Below are positions 25,334-33,512 of a stretch of DNA of 64,000 nucleotides, piece by piece. The notes under the pieces were generated by a model. The model worked only from the letters and a program-made list of their open reading frames with translations. It was not told where the DNA came from and ran no database searches. Numbering within the stretch: position 1 is the first letter of the stretch; each line of letters opens with the position of its first letter. Origin of the DNA: UMGS1649 sp045534225 (GTDB lineage Bacteria; Bacillota; Clostridia; TANB77; CAG-465); the NCBI GenBank assembly GCA_045534225.1, contig JAZSJJ010000008.1, positions 14,286-78,285 of the forward strand. The letters run 5' to 3'. The position numbers and the translations under genes are program-made.

Positions 25334-26161
25334 GTGGGAAGAAAAGATAATAGAACGGAATCAGTTGAAAATGTAAAAAAAGTAAATAAAACCGTTTCTA
25401 AAAAGAACAAAGGAAAGCTTAAAAGAAAAATATTAAGAGGACTAGTTTATCTAGTGCTTATAATATTTGCGCTTTCTTTGTTCTTTTTGTTAGCGTTGGG
25501 TGTGTACAAGTTATTTACAGCAAGTAGATACAATATCGGTGGAGTTAACGTAGAAGGAAATGTTAAATATACTGTAGAAGAAATTAAGGAGCTAGCTGGT
25601 ATTGAAATAGGTACAAATATTAACAAACTTAAAACAGGAAAAATTGAAAAGAAGATAGAAGAATTACCTTATGTACGAGATGCTAAAGTGATGCGTAAGT
25701 ATCCTGAAACAGTAATAATAAAAATAGAAGAATACATGTCTAGTTTTGTTGCACTTAATAAGGAAACGAATGAATATATTAGACTTACAGATAAAGGTGT
25801 AATATTGGAAAAATGCAATTTGGAAGATGTTACAGAAACTGAACTGTTGTTATTCGGAATACATTTTGATGATAAACTAGGAGAAAAAATAGTTGAACTA
25901 GAGCAAAAGAAATTACAAACACTTATAGATATGATGAAAAAATATTCTGAAGAAAACATACCTAAAAATATAACAAGTGTAGAATTTAATGAAGGAGATA
26001 TTATCCTAACATTGGATTACGATATAGATGTAATAATGGATACGAATGAAGTAGAGTACAAGCTTAATCTTTTAAGTAACATATTAGATGAAATAAACGG
26101 CAAAGTTGGAACAATAGATATGACAATAGAGAATCCAATATTTGCTGAAAGTATTAAATAG
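25334..26161 (+). CDS. ftsQ: FtsQ/DivIB division protein
   Basis: A 275-residue protein: lysine-rich cytoplasmic tail, one membrane helix (LVYLVLIIFALSLFFLLALGVY, about 38-60), then a POTRA domain (YNIGGVNVEGNVKYTVEEIKELAGIEIGTNI) and the FtsQ beta domain (LPYVRDAKVMRKYPETVIIKIEEY). It stabilises the septal FtsL-DivIC complex. It begins at GTG 25334 after AGGAGA. Position and domain order make the call firm. Confidence 0.9.
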   Translation: MGRKDNRTESVENVKKVNKTVSKKNKGKLKRKILRGLVYLVLIIFALSLFFLLALGVYKLFTASRYNIGGVNVEGNVKYTVEEIKELAGIEIGTNINKLKTGKIEKKIEELPYVRDAKVMRKYPETVIIKIEEYMSSFVALNKETNEYIRLTDKGVILEKCNLEDVTETELLLFGIHFDDKLGEKIVELEQKKLQTLIDMMKKYSEENIPKNITSVEFNEGDIILTLDYDIDVIMDTNEVEYKLNLLSNILDEINGKVGTIDMTIENPIFAESIK

Positions 26162-26170
26162 GAGGAAGAA

Positions 26171-27088
26171 ATGAAGGAAAATAATGCAAAACCTGTAGTA
26201 AAAGAAAAGAAAGCTACTATAGATATAACAAAAAAAGAGCCGATAGACAAAGTTAAAAAAATTGCAAAGGAAAACGCTACAGTTGTTATGGGAAAGGCGG
26301 TAGAAAGTTCTAAAGACTCTGTGTCAAAAAAATCAAAAGAGTTAAAAAAAGAGAAGATGGAGAGAACAAGAGAGTTGATGAAAAAATACAACATCACTTC
26401 TGTTGTTATGATTTCTTTAGTACTATTCATTTGTTCCTTCATAATTGCAGCCCAACTTAATACTGTTGGAAATACAGATATAGTAACACAAGGCTTAAGA
26501 GAAGCAGAACTTTTAACAGAGCTTCAAAAAGCAAACAATAAATACGAAGAATTAAAAGAAGAGTATGAAAAAAGCCAAATAATAGTTGACGAGTATAGAG
26601 CGGATGCTTCAAGTAACGACCTTTTAATATCTTCAATGACGACTTTGCTTGAAAGAGCAGAAATTCTAGCGGGACTTGTAAAAGTAAAAGGACAAGGGGT
26701 AGTAATAACGCTTGCAGATAGCACAGATACAAACATACCAGTTGAAGCCGGCCTTGTTCATGATACTGACCTTATGGCTATTGTAAATGAATTGAGAGCA
26801 GCTGGGGCGGAAGCAATAAGTGTTAATGGCCAAAGAATAATTTCTACAACAGCAATAAGATGTGTGGGACCAACAATACAAATTAATGAAGTTAAAGTCG
26901 CTTCACCTTTCTACATAAAAGCAATTGGTGATGCTAAATATTTAGAAAGCGCATTAAATATAAAAAATGGTATAGTAGATAATTTCAAGGTATATGGAAT
27001 AAATGTGGAAGTAAAAACAGATAACAATATAACGATAGATAAATACGATAACACTTTAACATTAAAATATGCTAGCGAAGTAAAGTAG
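26171..27088 (+). CDS. DUF881 protein (YlxW/YlxX type)
   Basis: A 305-residue protein with a basic cytoplasmic region, one membrane helix (VVMISLVLFICSFIIAAQL, about 77-95), a coiled coil (ELLTELQKANNKYEELKEEYEKSQ) and a DUF881 domain (VKGQGVVITLADST, LVHDTDLMAIVNELRAAGAEAISVNGQRI). DUF881 genes lie beside divIB and sbp in Firmicutes; their function is not known. The start is ATG 26171 behind AGGAGGA, ten bases after ftsQ. Confidence 0.88.
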   Translation: MKENNAKPVVKEKKATIDITKKEPIDKVKKIAKENATVVMGKAVESSKDSVSKKSKELKKEKMERTRELMKKYNITSVVMISLVLFICSFIIAAQLNTVGNTDIVTQGLREAELLTELQKANNKYEELKEEYEKSQIIVDEYRADASSNDLLISSMTTLLERAEILAGLVKVKGQGVVITLADSTDTNIPVEAGLVHDTDLMAIVNELRAAGAEAISVNGQRIISTTAIRCVGPTIQINEVKVASPFYIKAIGDAKYLESALNIKNGIVDNFKVYGINVEVKTDNNITIDKYDNTLTLKYASEVK

Positions 27089-27097
27089 GAGGTAAAT

Positions 27098-27469
27098 ATG
27101 AAAAAACCAATAATAACATCAATATTTGCAATTGTAATCATACTCGGCTTCATATTTGGATCTAATTTAGAAATACCATATAAATACACTGCATATATTG
27201 CAGTTGCTATACTTGCATTCTTAGATTCACTATTTGGTGGTATAGTATCAAATATGAAAAACGAATTTAATATGACAGTTTTTGTGTCAGGTTTTTTTGT
27301 TAATGCTGTTATAGCAATTTTCTTGGTATATTTAGGTCAAAAATTAAATGTAGACATATATCTTGCAGCAGTAATCGTATTTACAACAAGATTATTTACT
27401 AACCTAAGTATAATACGTAGATTAATAATCGAAAATATAGAAGAAAATAAAAAGAACAAGAAAGCTTAA
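27098..27469 (+). CDS. sbp: Small basic protein (Sbp/DUF1290)
   Basis: A 123-residue membrane protein with three to four helices (ITSIFAIVIILGFIFGSNLEIPYKYTAYIAVAILAFLDSLFGGIVS) and a basic C-terminus, the DUF1290 or Sbp family. In Bacillus it lies just before ftsA-ftsZ. Here the cluster ends with it: no ftsA or ftsZ follows. ATG 27098 is preceded by GGAGG. Confidence 0.88.
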   Translation: MKKPIITSIFAIVIILGFIFGSNLEIPYKYTAYIAVAILAFLDSLFGGIVSNMKNEFNMTVFVSGFFVNAVIAIFLVYLGQKLNVDIYLAAVIVFTTRLFTNLSIIRRLIIENIEENKKNKKA

Positions 27470-27515
27470 ACTAGAAAAAAGAAATGTCACAAAAATACAT
27501 GTATAGTCGAATAGA

Positions 27516-27544
27516 TTGAGACTAAAAAATATAAAATATATAAT
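27516..27544 (+). promoter_or_regulatory. Promoter of the clpC-like gene
   Basis: TTGAGA (27516-27521), 17-base spacer, TATAAT (27539-27544). No CtsR-type heptad repeat (AGGTCAAA) is seen. Confidence 0.6.
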
Positions 27545-27577
27545 GGTACCGAAACGTAAAAGTGGAGGTATTTTTTT

Positions 27578-29816
27578 ATGCATGAGTTTACTAAAAAAGC
27601 AGAATCTGTTCTAGAGAAAACAAGACTTTTTGCAATAAAACATAGATATACATATATTGGTACAGAACATATATTGTATGGATTGGTGAAAGAACAAACA
27701 GGATTGGCAGGCAAAATACTTTCAAAACAAAAGGTAACAGCTAAGTATATAGAACAAGAAGTGCTAAAAATAGATGGAGTAAAAAAAGAAGGTGCCCTGG
27801 AAATAGTGGAGCCTACATTTACGCCAAGAGCAAAAAAAGTAATAGAAAATAGCATTAAAGAGTCAAATAAAACAGGAGCAAACTATGTTGGAACCGAACA
27901 TATACTTTTAGCTTTAATGAAAGAGACGGATAGTATAGCGGTCAAAATATTAATAGAAGCAAATGTAGATCCGGAGAAAGTTTTTACGGATATTATTAAA
28001 TATATAACCAACGAACAATATACGGCTACAACATCGCGAAATACTAATACACAAGCATTAAATGAATATGCAGAAGATATAACAGAACTTGCAAAAAGAA
28101 ATAGATTAGAAGAAATTATAGGAATGGAAGAATATATAACAAGGTGCTTGCAAATTCTTTCAAGAAGGACGAAAAACAATATATTAGTAATAGGAGAAGC
28201 TGGAGTCGGAAAAACTAGTCTTGTATATGCATTAACTAAAAGAATGTTAAAGGAAAATACTTGTAGAAGTAAAAGGGTATTAGCATTAGACATCTCCTCA
28301 ATGCTTGCGGGTGCAAAGTATAGAGGAGATTTTGAAGAAAGATTAAAGAAATGTATAGTAGATATAAAGACAGAAGGAAATATTTTGTTATACATAGAAG
28401 ATATGAGAAATATAATAAATTCAGGGAATACGGAAGGTTCGCTAGATGCAGCAAATATTCTTAAGCCGTATTTATCTAAAGGAGAGATACAAATAATAGG
28501 GACGTGTACAACGGAAGAATATACAAAGTATATTGAAAAAGATATGTCATTAAATAGGTTGCTTCAAATTATTGAAATAAGAGAACCGGGTAAAGAGGAA
28601 ACTCTAAATATATTAAAAGGAGTAAAGAAGAAGTATGAAAAGTATCATAAAGTAGAAATTACAGATGAAGCAATAAAAGAAAGCATAGAACTAGCAACAA
28701 GATATATACATAGTAAAAAAATGCCGGATAAAGTTATAGATATAATAGATGAAACATGTTCTAAAGTTAGGACAGAAGGAAGGGAAAAAATAGAAGTTTT
28801 AGATGTAGAACAAGTTGTTGCCAAAATGGTAAATATACCTGTAGAAAAAATTAGCAAGAGTGAAAAAGAAAAATTAATAACATTAGAGCAAAGATTAGAA
28901 GAGAGTGTAATAGGTCAAAAAGAAGCTGTAAAGAAAATAGCAAATGTAATTAAAAGAAACAGACTAGGGATAAGAGATACAAAAAGACCAATAGGAGTAT
29001 TTCTTTTTACAGGCCCAACGCGGAGTGGGAAAAACAGAATTGGTTAAAGTATTAGCTAGAGAACTTTTAGATTCAGAAGAGGGAATAATAAGACTAGATA
29101 TGTCAGAATATTTGGAGCCGCATAGTGTATCCAAATTAATAGGTGCGCCACCTGGATATATCGGCTATGGAGAACTAGGAACATTAACAGAAAAAGTAAG
29201 AAGAAATCCGTATAGCATAATCCTTTTTGATGAAATAGAAAAAGCACACACTGATGTATATAATGTACTACTTCAGCTTTTCGATGATGGTAGATTAACG
29301 GATAGCAAAGGTAGAACTGTAGATTTTAACAATACAATATGTATAATGACCTCTAACATTGGAGCGAGAAATATAACAGAGGAAAAAGTGTTAGGGTTTA
29401 AGAAAGAAATAAATAGTAAAGAAAAATATGATACTATGCATAAAGAGGTGATGAAAGAAGTAAAAAATAAATTTAGCCCAGAATTCTTAAATAGGCTAGA
29501 CGATATTATTGTATTTAATAGATTAGATGAATCGTCTATAGAACAGATAACAAAGCTAATGTTAAACAAGACAAAAGAACGAATAACCAATCGAGGCATT
29601 AAAATCGAATTTAAGGATAATTTAATAAAATATGTATCGTTAACAGGGTATGATGCTAAAAACGGAGCTAGACCTATTTTAAGAGCAATAAGAAGCAAAA
29701 TAGAAGATGAGTTGTCGGAATACATATTAAAAACTAATATAGATGAAAATGATAGAATAAAAATAGGATATAGTAAAGCTAAAGATAAAATAGAGATAGT
29801 AAAAGTGAAAAAATAG
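27578..29816 (+). pseudogene. clpC: ClpC-like AAA+ unfoldase, interrupted by a frameshift
   Basis: Two reading frames together encode about 745 residues of a Clp/Hsp100 ATPase. Frame one (27578-29047) has the Clp_N repeats (about 1-145), D1 with Walker A GEAGVGKT (206-213), and the start of D2. Frame two resumes near 29022 and carries the rest of D2, with LFDEIEKAH (Walker B), MTSNIGA and FLNRLDD intact. One extra base at about 29021 breaks the D2 Walker A; removing it restores GPTGVGKTE. The coiled-coil/UVR M-domain of ClpC between D1 and D2 is missing, and D1 is divergent (IED instead of IDE in Walker B). It is either a sequence error or a true pseudogene. Confidence 0.85.
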
Positions 29817-29822
29817 TTAAAC

Positions 29823-29875
29823 TTGATAAAATGGGCCCGAAGTGGTATAATATTAATATCATCACTTTTTGATGA
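29823..29875 (+). promoter_or_regulatory. Promoter and leader hairpin of the sigma-region-4 gene
   Basis: TTGATA (29823-29828), 17-base spacer, TATAAT (29846-29851) with TG at the extended position. The start of the transcript forms a hairpin, TCATCA (29859-29864), CTTTT loop, TGATGA (29870-29875), flanked by ATTAA/TTAAT. Confidence 0.7.
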
Positions 29876-29929
29876 GGAATGTTAATATGTTCAAATATAA
29901 AGACAAACAAAATTTTGGAGGTTTAAAAC

Positions 29930-30265
29930 ATGACAAACGTTAAAGTAAAGACAACAGCAGAAATGCGGGAAGCATTCGTAGATGAACAGGATTATGCAGA
30001 TAGATATGTGGTAGGAACCTACAATTTCTTATCTGAACTCTATGATATGAGAGTTGCTCCTAAGTTCAATCTCGAGAATTTCTTTGGAACACTAAATCAG
30101 CTTACCTTGAAAGAGGAGTTCATCATTAGATACCATTATGGTATTGATAGAATTAAGCACAGTGTAGAAGAAATCGCAAATCGCATGAATATCTCTGTAG
30201 GTGTGGTTAAAGCTATCCTTACTAGAGGTAAAAAGAAGTTTATGGAACTTACAGTAAATGCTTAA
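29930..30265 (+). CDS. Small protein with a sigma-70 region-4-like helix-turn-helix
   Basis: A 111-residue protein. Residues about 50-108 (LNQLTLKEEFIIRYHYGIDRIKHSVEEIANRMNISVGVV...) read as sigma factor region 4: the L-x-x-L-x-x-x-E-x-x-I-x-x-x-x-G-x-D helix followed by a helix-turn-helix (HSVEEIANRMNISVGVVKAILTRGKKKF). Regions 2 and 3 are absent, so it cannot be a complete sigma factor alone. The first 45 residues (TTAEMREAFVDEQDYADRYVVG) are unfamiliar. It has its own promoter, leader hairpin and terminator. Codon use (ATC, CTT, CTC) differs from neighbours. It may bind -35 DNA or core polymerase as a regulator. Confidence 0.7.
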   Translation: MTNVKVKTTAEMREAFVDEQDYADRYVVGTYNFLSELYDMRVAPKFNLENFFGTLNQLTLKEEFIIRYHYGIDRIKHSVEEIANRMNISVGVVKAILTRGKKKFMELTVNA

Positions 30266-30279
30266 GAACGTTAACAGGA

Positions 30280-30312
30280 AATAGCAGCGTTTAGAAACGC
30301 TGCTATTCTTTT
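30280..30312 (+). terminator. Terminator after the sigma-region-4 gene
   Basis: AATAGCAGCGTTT (30280-30292), AG, AAACGCTGCTATT (30295-30307): perfect 13-base-pair stem followed by CTTTT. Confidence 0.9.
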
Positions 30313-30356
30313 ATATAATATAATATTTATTTATATTAACAAATAATAAAAGTATA

Positions 30357-31592
30357 TTACTCTACATCTTCGTCTACATCAACATTTGATTCACTTAATG
30401 AAGGTAGCATATCATAGAAGGCTGCTTCATCTGAAACCGGCAATGCTTCTACATTTTTTAATTTTCTTTCTATAGTACGAGTTTTTCTTGTTGCATCAGA
30501 CATTGTGTTAGATATTTCAACAAGTTTTTTGTTTGTCTTTTCTAATAAATCTCCAAACTTAGTAAACTCAGTTTTAACTACACCAAGTAGTTCCCACACT
30601 TCACTAGAACGTTTTTCTATTGCTAAAGTTCTAAATCCCATTTGTAAGCTGTTAAGTAAAGCAACAAATGTAGATGGACCAGAAATAACAACTCTGTATT
30701 TTTGAGATAATGTTTCACATAAGTCTGTGTTTCTAATTACTTCGCAGTATAAACTTTCAGTAGGTAAGAACATTATACCAAAATCTGTAGTGTAAGGTGG
30801 ATCAAGATATTTTTCATTTATATCTTTAGCACATTTTTTAATTTGCATTTCTAGTTTCTTTCTAGATTCTTCTATTAAAGCAAGATCACCAGATTCTTCT
30901 GCAGCTACCAATCTAGAATAATCTTCGATAGGGAATTTAGAGTCTACAGGTAAAAGTACAGTATCTATGTTGTTTTTACCAGGTAGTTTGATTGCAAATT
31001 CTACAAAGTCGTTAGATTTAGCTTTTGTTTTTACATTTGTTAGATATTGTTCTGGTGTTAAGAATTGTTCTAATATATTTGCAAGTTGGATTTCTCCCCA
31101 GTAACCACGTGCTTTAACGTTTGTAAATACATTTTTTAGATCACCAACACCTTTTGCTAAGCTTTGCATTTCGCCTAATCCTTTTTGTACAGACTCAAGA
31201 TTATTGCTTACTATTTTGAAAGATTCACTAAGTCTTTTTTCTAGAGTAGATTGAAGTTTTTCATCTACTGTAAGTCTCATTTTTTCTAGTTTTTCACCAT
31301 TATCCTTTTGTATTGAAGTAAGTCTATCTTCTACAGATTTACGAATGTTTTCTAGCTTAGTTTCATTTAATTGCGTTAAATTTGTAATTGCGTTTTGTTG
31401 TATTGTTGTATTGTCTACAATTTTACCACCAATTGTGTTAGTGATATCATCACGAGTATTTTTAAGGCTTAATTCAATAACCTTTTTGAAATCTTCTAAA
31501 TCATTCTTTTTATTTTTCTTTAATAGTAGTATGCAAAGTAGCACGATTACTAATAAAAGAACTGCTATAATAACTATTAATGTTGTATTCAT
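30357..31592 (-). CDS. rmuC: RmuC-family DNA recombination protein
   Basis: A 411-residue protein. An N-terminal membrane helix (LIVIIAVLLLVIVLLCILLLKK) precedes a long coiled coil (about 30-130) and the RmuC nuclease-like domain (ARGYWGEIQLANILEQFLTPEQY, LPGKNNIDTVLLPVDSKFPIEDYSRL, YTTDFGIMFLPTESLY, VISGPSTFVALLNSLQMGFRTLAIEK). RmuC limits inversions and certain recombination events. ATG at 31592 is preceded, on the minus strand, by GGGAG. It is the only gene on this strand in the region. Confidence 0.92.
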   Translation of the reverse strand: MNTTLIVIIAVLLLVIVLLCILLLKKNKKNDLEDFKKVIELSLKNTRDDITNTIGGKIVDNTTIQQNAITNLTQLNETKLENIRKSVEDRLTSIQKDNGEKLEKMRLTVDEKLQSTLEKRLSESFKIVSNNLESVQKGLGEMQSLAKGVGDLKNVFTNVKARGYWGEIQLANILEQFLTPEQYLTNVKTKAKSNDFVEFAIKLPGKNNIDTVLLPVDSKFPIEDYSRLVAAEESGDLALIEESRKKLEMQIKKCAKDINEKYLDPPYTTDFGIMFLPTESLYCEVIRNTDLCETLSQKYRVVISGPSTFVALLNSLQMGFRTLAIEKRSSEVWELLGVVKTEFTKFGDLLEKTNKKLVEISNTMSDATRKTRTIERKLKNVEALPVSDEAAFYDMLPSLSESNVDVDEDVE

Positions 31593-31684
31593 ATGTTCAC
31601 TCCCTTAATGAAATTTAGTATATCATACAAAACATTTGTTTGTCAATTGAAAGTGGATAAGATATATAAATTTATTATTCCTTG

Positions 31685-31713
31685 TTGCGACTAACATTTT
31701 TTTGTGATATTCT
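31685..31713 (+). promoter_or_regulatory. Promoter of the glycosyltransferase gene
   Basis: TTGCGA (31685-31690), 17-base spacer, TATTCT (31708-31713), preceded by TG at the extended position. Confidence 0.5.
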
Positions 31714-31737
31714 TAACCATACATAAGGGTGAAAAAT

Positions 31738-32898
31738 ATGAATAATAAAAAAGAAACGATTATGATTATAGCAATGATTTTTTTTGCTACAATAATTGTG
31801 AGGGTGTATTGTTTACCACTGTTATCAGGAGACTATGTTAATTTCTTGAAACCATGGGTAGACGAAATAAGATTAAGGGGTGGATTTGCGGCATTAAAAG
31901 AACCGCTTGGAAATTACAACATACCGTATATAGTAATATTAATTTTAATATCCTATCTAAAGTGTGAGCCGCTAATACCTATAAAAATAGTATCAATAAT
32001 CTTTGATTTTATGTGCGCTTTAGCAACATATAAAATAGTTAATAAGATAACTAATAATAAAAATACAGCAATGGCATTTTCAGTGATAATTTTATGGTTG
32101 CCAACAGTTGTTATGAATGGCGCTTTATGGGGACAATGTGACAGTATTTATGGTGCGTTTGTGCTATTTGCAATATATTATTTAATGGAAAACAAAAATA
32201 TAAAAGCATTTGTAATGCTAGGTTTAGCTTTTGCGTTTAAGTTACAGGCAGTATTTATACTTCCGTTGTTTGTGCTACTGTTATTTAGAAATAAAGATGT
32301 AAAATGGTATTATTTCTTTATACCAGTTGGTGTTGTAATATTGGCTGGACTGCCAGCAATAATAGCAGGCCAAAGCATAACTAGTGTACTTGGAATATAT
32401 GGTGGACAAGTAGAAACATATAACGCATTAACAGCAAACTTTCCAAACATATATTCAATAATTATTAAATTCTCTTTTGCAGAAGAATACAACGGATTAA
32501 TAACAATAATAGGTATACTAGTAACAATGCTTGTATATTTTGCCATATGGTTAGTAGTAATAATAAAGAAAGTAAATTTTGATGAAAAGAAAATACTTCT
32601 TGTAGGATTATGGAGTATAATAATTGCAACATTCTTACTACCAAGAATGCATGACAGATATATGTATATCGCGGATATACTAAGTGTAATCTGGCTTGTA
32701 GTAAATAGCAAAAACAAGTTATTCCCACTTATGATTAATTTAACTTCAACTATAACATATCTAGGCTTCTTATTCTTTGGCGAAGGAGATTATAGCGCGT
32801 GGGCTGTAATATATACAGCGACTGTAATAGAATTTACAGTATATGTGTTTAGAGTTTTGTTAGATAAGAAAAAACTTGCTGAAGTAGCGAAAGAATAA
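31738..32898 (+). CDS. GT-C mannosyltransferase-like membrane protein
   Basis: About 386 residues with ten or more membrane helices. The first loop carries SGDYVNFLKPWVDEIRLRGGFAALKEPLGNYNIPY, with an acidic residue in the position of the GT-C catalytic Asp, and ALWGQCDSIYGAFVLFAIYYL resembles the Gpi18/PIG-V-like WGQCDSIY motif. LPRMHDRYMYIAD is also typical. Such enzymes use polyprenyl-phosphate sugars on the outer face of the membrane. I chose ATG 31738, spaced from AAGGGTG, over a GTG nine bases upstream. The acceptor is unknown. Confidence 0.75.
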   Translation: MNNKKETIMIIAMIFFATIIVRVYCLPLLSGDYVNFLKPWVDEIRLRGGFAALKEPLGNYNIPYIVILILISYLKCEPLIPIKIVSIIFDFMCALATYKIVNKITNNKNTAMAFSVIILWLPTVVMNGALWGQCDSIYGAFVLFAIYYLMENKNIKAFVMLGLAFAFKLQAVFILPLFVLLLFRNKDVKWYYFFIPVGVVILAGLPAIIAGQSITSVLGIYGGQVETYNALTANFPNIYSIIIKFSFAEEYNGLITIIGILVTMLVYFAIWLVVIIKKVNFDEKKILLVGLWSIIIATFLLPRMHDRYMYIADILSVIWLVVNSKNKLFPLMINLTSTITYLGFLFFGEGDYSAWAVIYTATVIEFTVYVFRVLLDKKKLAEVAKE

Positions 32899-32917
32899 TA
32901 AAAAATGTATAAGATAT

Positions 32918-32955
32918 AAAGTGTATAAATGCTATTGCTTTTATACACTTTCTTT
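32918..32955 (+). terminator. Terminator after the glycosyltransferase
   Basis: AAAGTGTATAA (32918-32928) pairs with TTATACACTTT (32941-32951), then CTTT. Confidence 0.8.
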
Positions 32956-32963
32956 GATATTAT
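32935..32963 (+). promoter_or_regulatory. Promoter of the DUF4358-like/MBOAT operon
   Basis: TTGCTT (32935-32940), 17-base spacer, TATTAT (32958-32963), with TG at the extended -10 position. The -35 lies inside the terminator hairpin of the upstream gene. Confidence 0.5.
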
Positions 32964-32965
32964 AA

Positions 32966-32989
32966 TTGTACAAGTTTAGACTTGTACAA
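32966..32989. promoter_or_regulatory. Inverted repeat/operator before the surface-acylation operon
   Basis: TTGTACAAGT (32966-32975), TTAG, ACTTGTACAA (32980-32989): perfect 10-base arms, each containing a TTGTACAA palindrome. It lies between the -10 and the GGGAGG ribosome site, the position of an operator; as RNA it would be a hairpin touching the ribosome site. Confidence 0.7.
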
Positions 32990-33004
32990 GGGAGGTAACT
33001 TATA

Positions 33005-33511
33005 ATGTCTAAAAAGAAAATTGCACTAATTATAGTTGCAGTAGTAGTTGTAATAGCTGCAGTAGTTGCAGCAGTTGTTCTTCTAAAACCAGAAGCAAAC
33101 ATTGAAGGTACATTAGAAGAAATAATGACTAAAGTTTATGCAGGATTTGGAGAAGATGAACTTCCAATGTTAGGAGATATGCCTGTTGATTTAACAGATC
33201 CAGATGCAGTAGCATATTATTTAGGAACTTCTGAACTTTCAATTAAAGAAGCATTAGTTCGTGAACCAATGATGGGTTCAATACCACACTCAGTAGTTTT
33301 AGTAAGATTAAATGATGCTAAAGATGCTGAAGCTGCAGTAGCTAAAATAAAAGAAAATGCAAATCCAAGAAAATGGATATGTGTTGAAGCTAAAAACGTT
33401 ATTGTTGAAAGCAAAGGAGATTTAGTTATATTAATAATGGCTGACTCTGAAGGACAAACTACAGCAGAAGTAGCACCAAAATTAAAAGCTAATTTTGGAG
33501 GCTTAAAATAG
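33005..33511 (+). CDS. DUF4358-like membrane-anchored protein
   Basis: A 168-residue protein with a hydrophobic N-terminal anchor (IALIIVAVVVVIAAVVAAVVLL) and an external domain starting EGTLEEIMTKVYAGFG. It reads like the DUF4358 proteins that often accompany MBOAT and DHHW genes in clostridia; the assignment rests partly on that context. The MBOAT gene begins two bases after the stop. No catalytic motif is obvious. Confidence 0.6.
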   Translation: MSKKKIALIIVAVVVVIAAVVAAVVLLKPEANIEGTLEEIMTKVYAGFGEDELPMLGDMPVDLTDPDAVAYYLGTSELSIKEALVREPMMGSIPHSVVLVRLNDAKDAEAAVAKIKENANPRKWICVEAKNVIVESKGDLVILIMADSEGQTTAEVAPKLKANFGGLK

Positions 33512-33512
33512 G

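Noticed and set aside
29025..29047. Programmed ribosomal frameshift in the clpC-like gene
   Set aside because: No slippery heptamer or stimulatory hairpin is visible, and the shift lies within the invariant Walker A loop.
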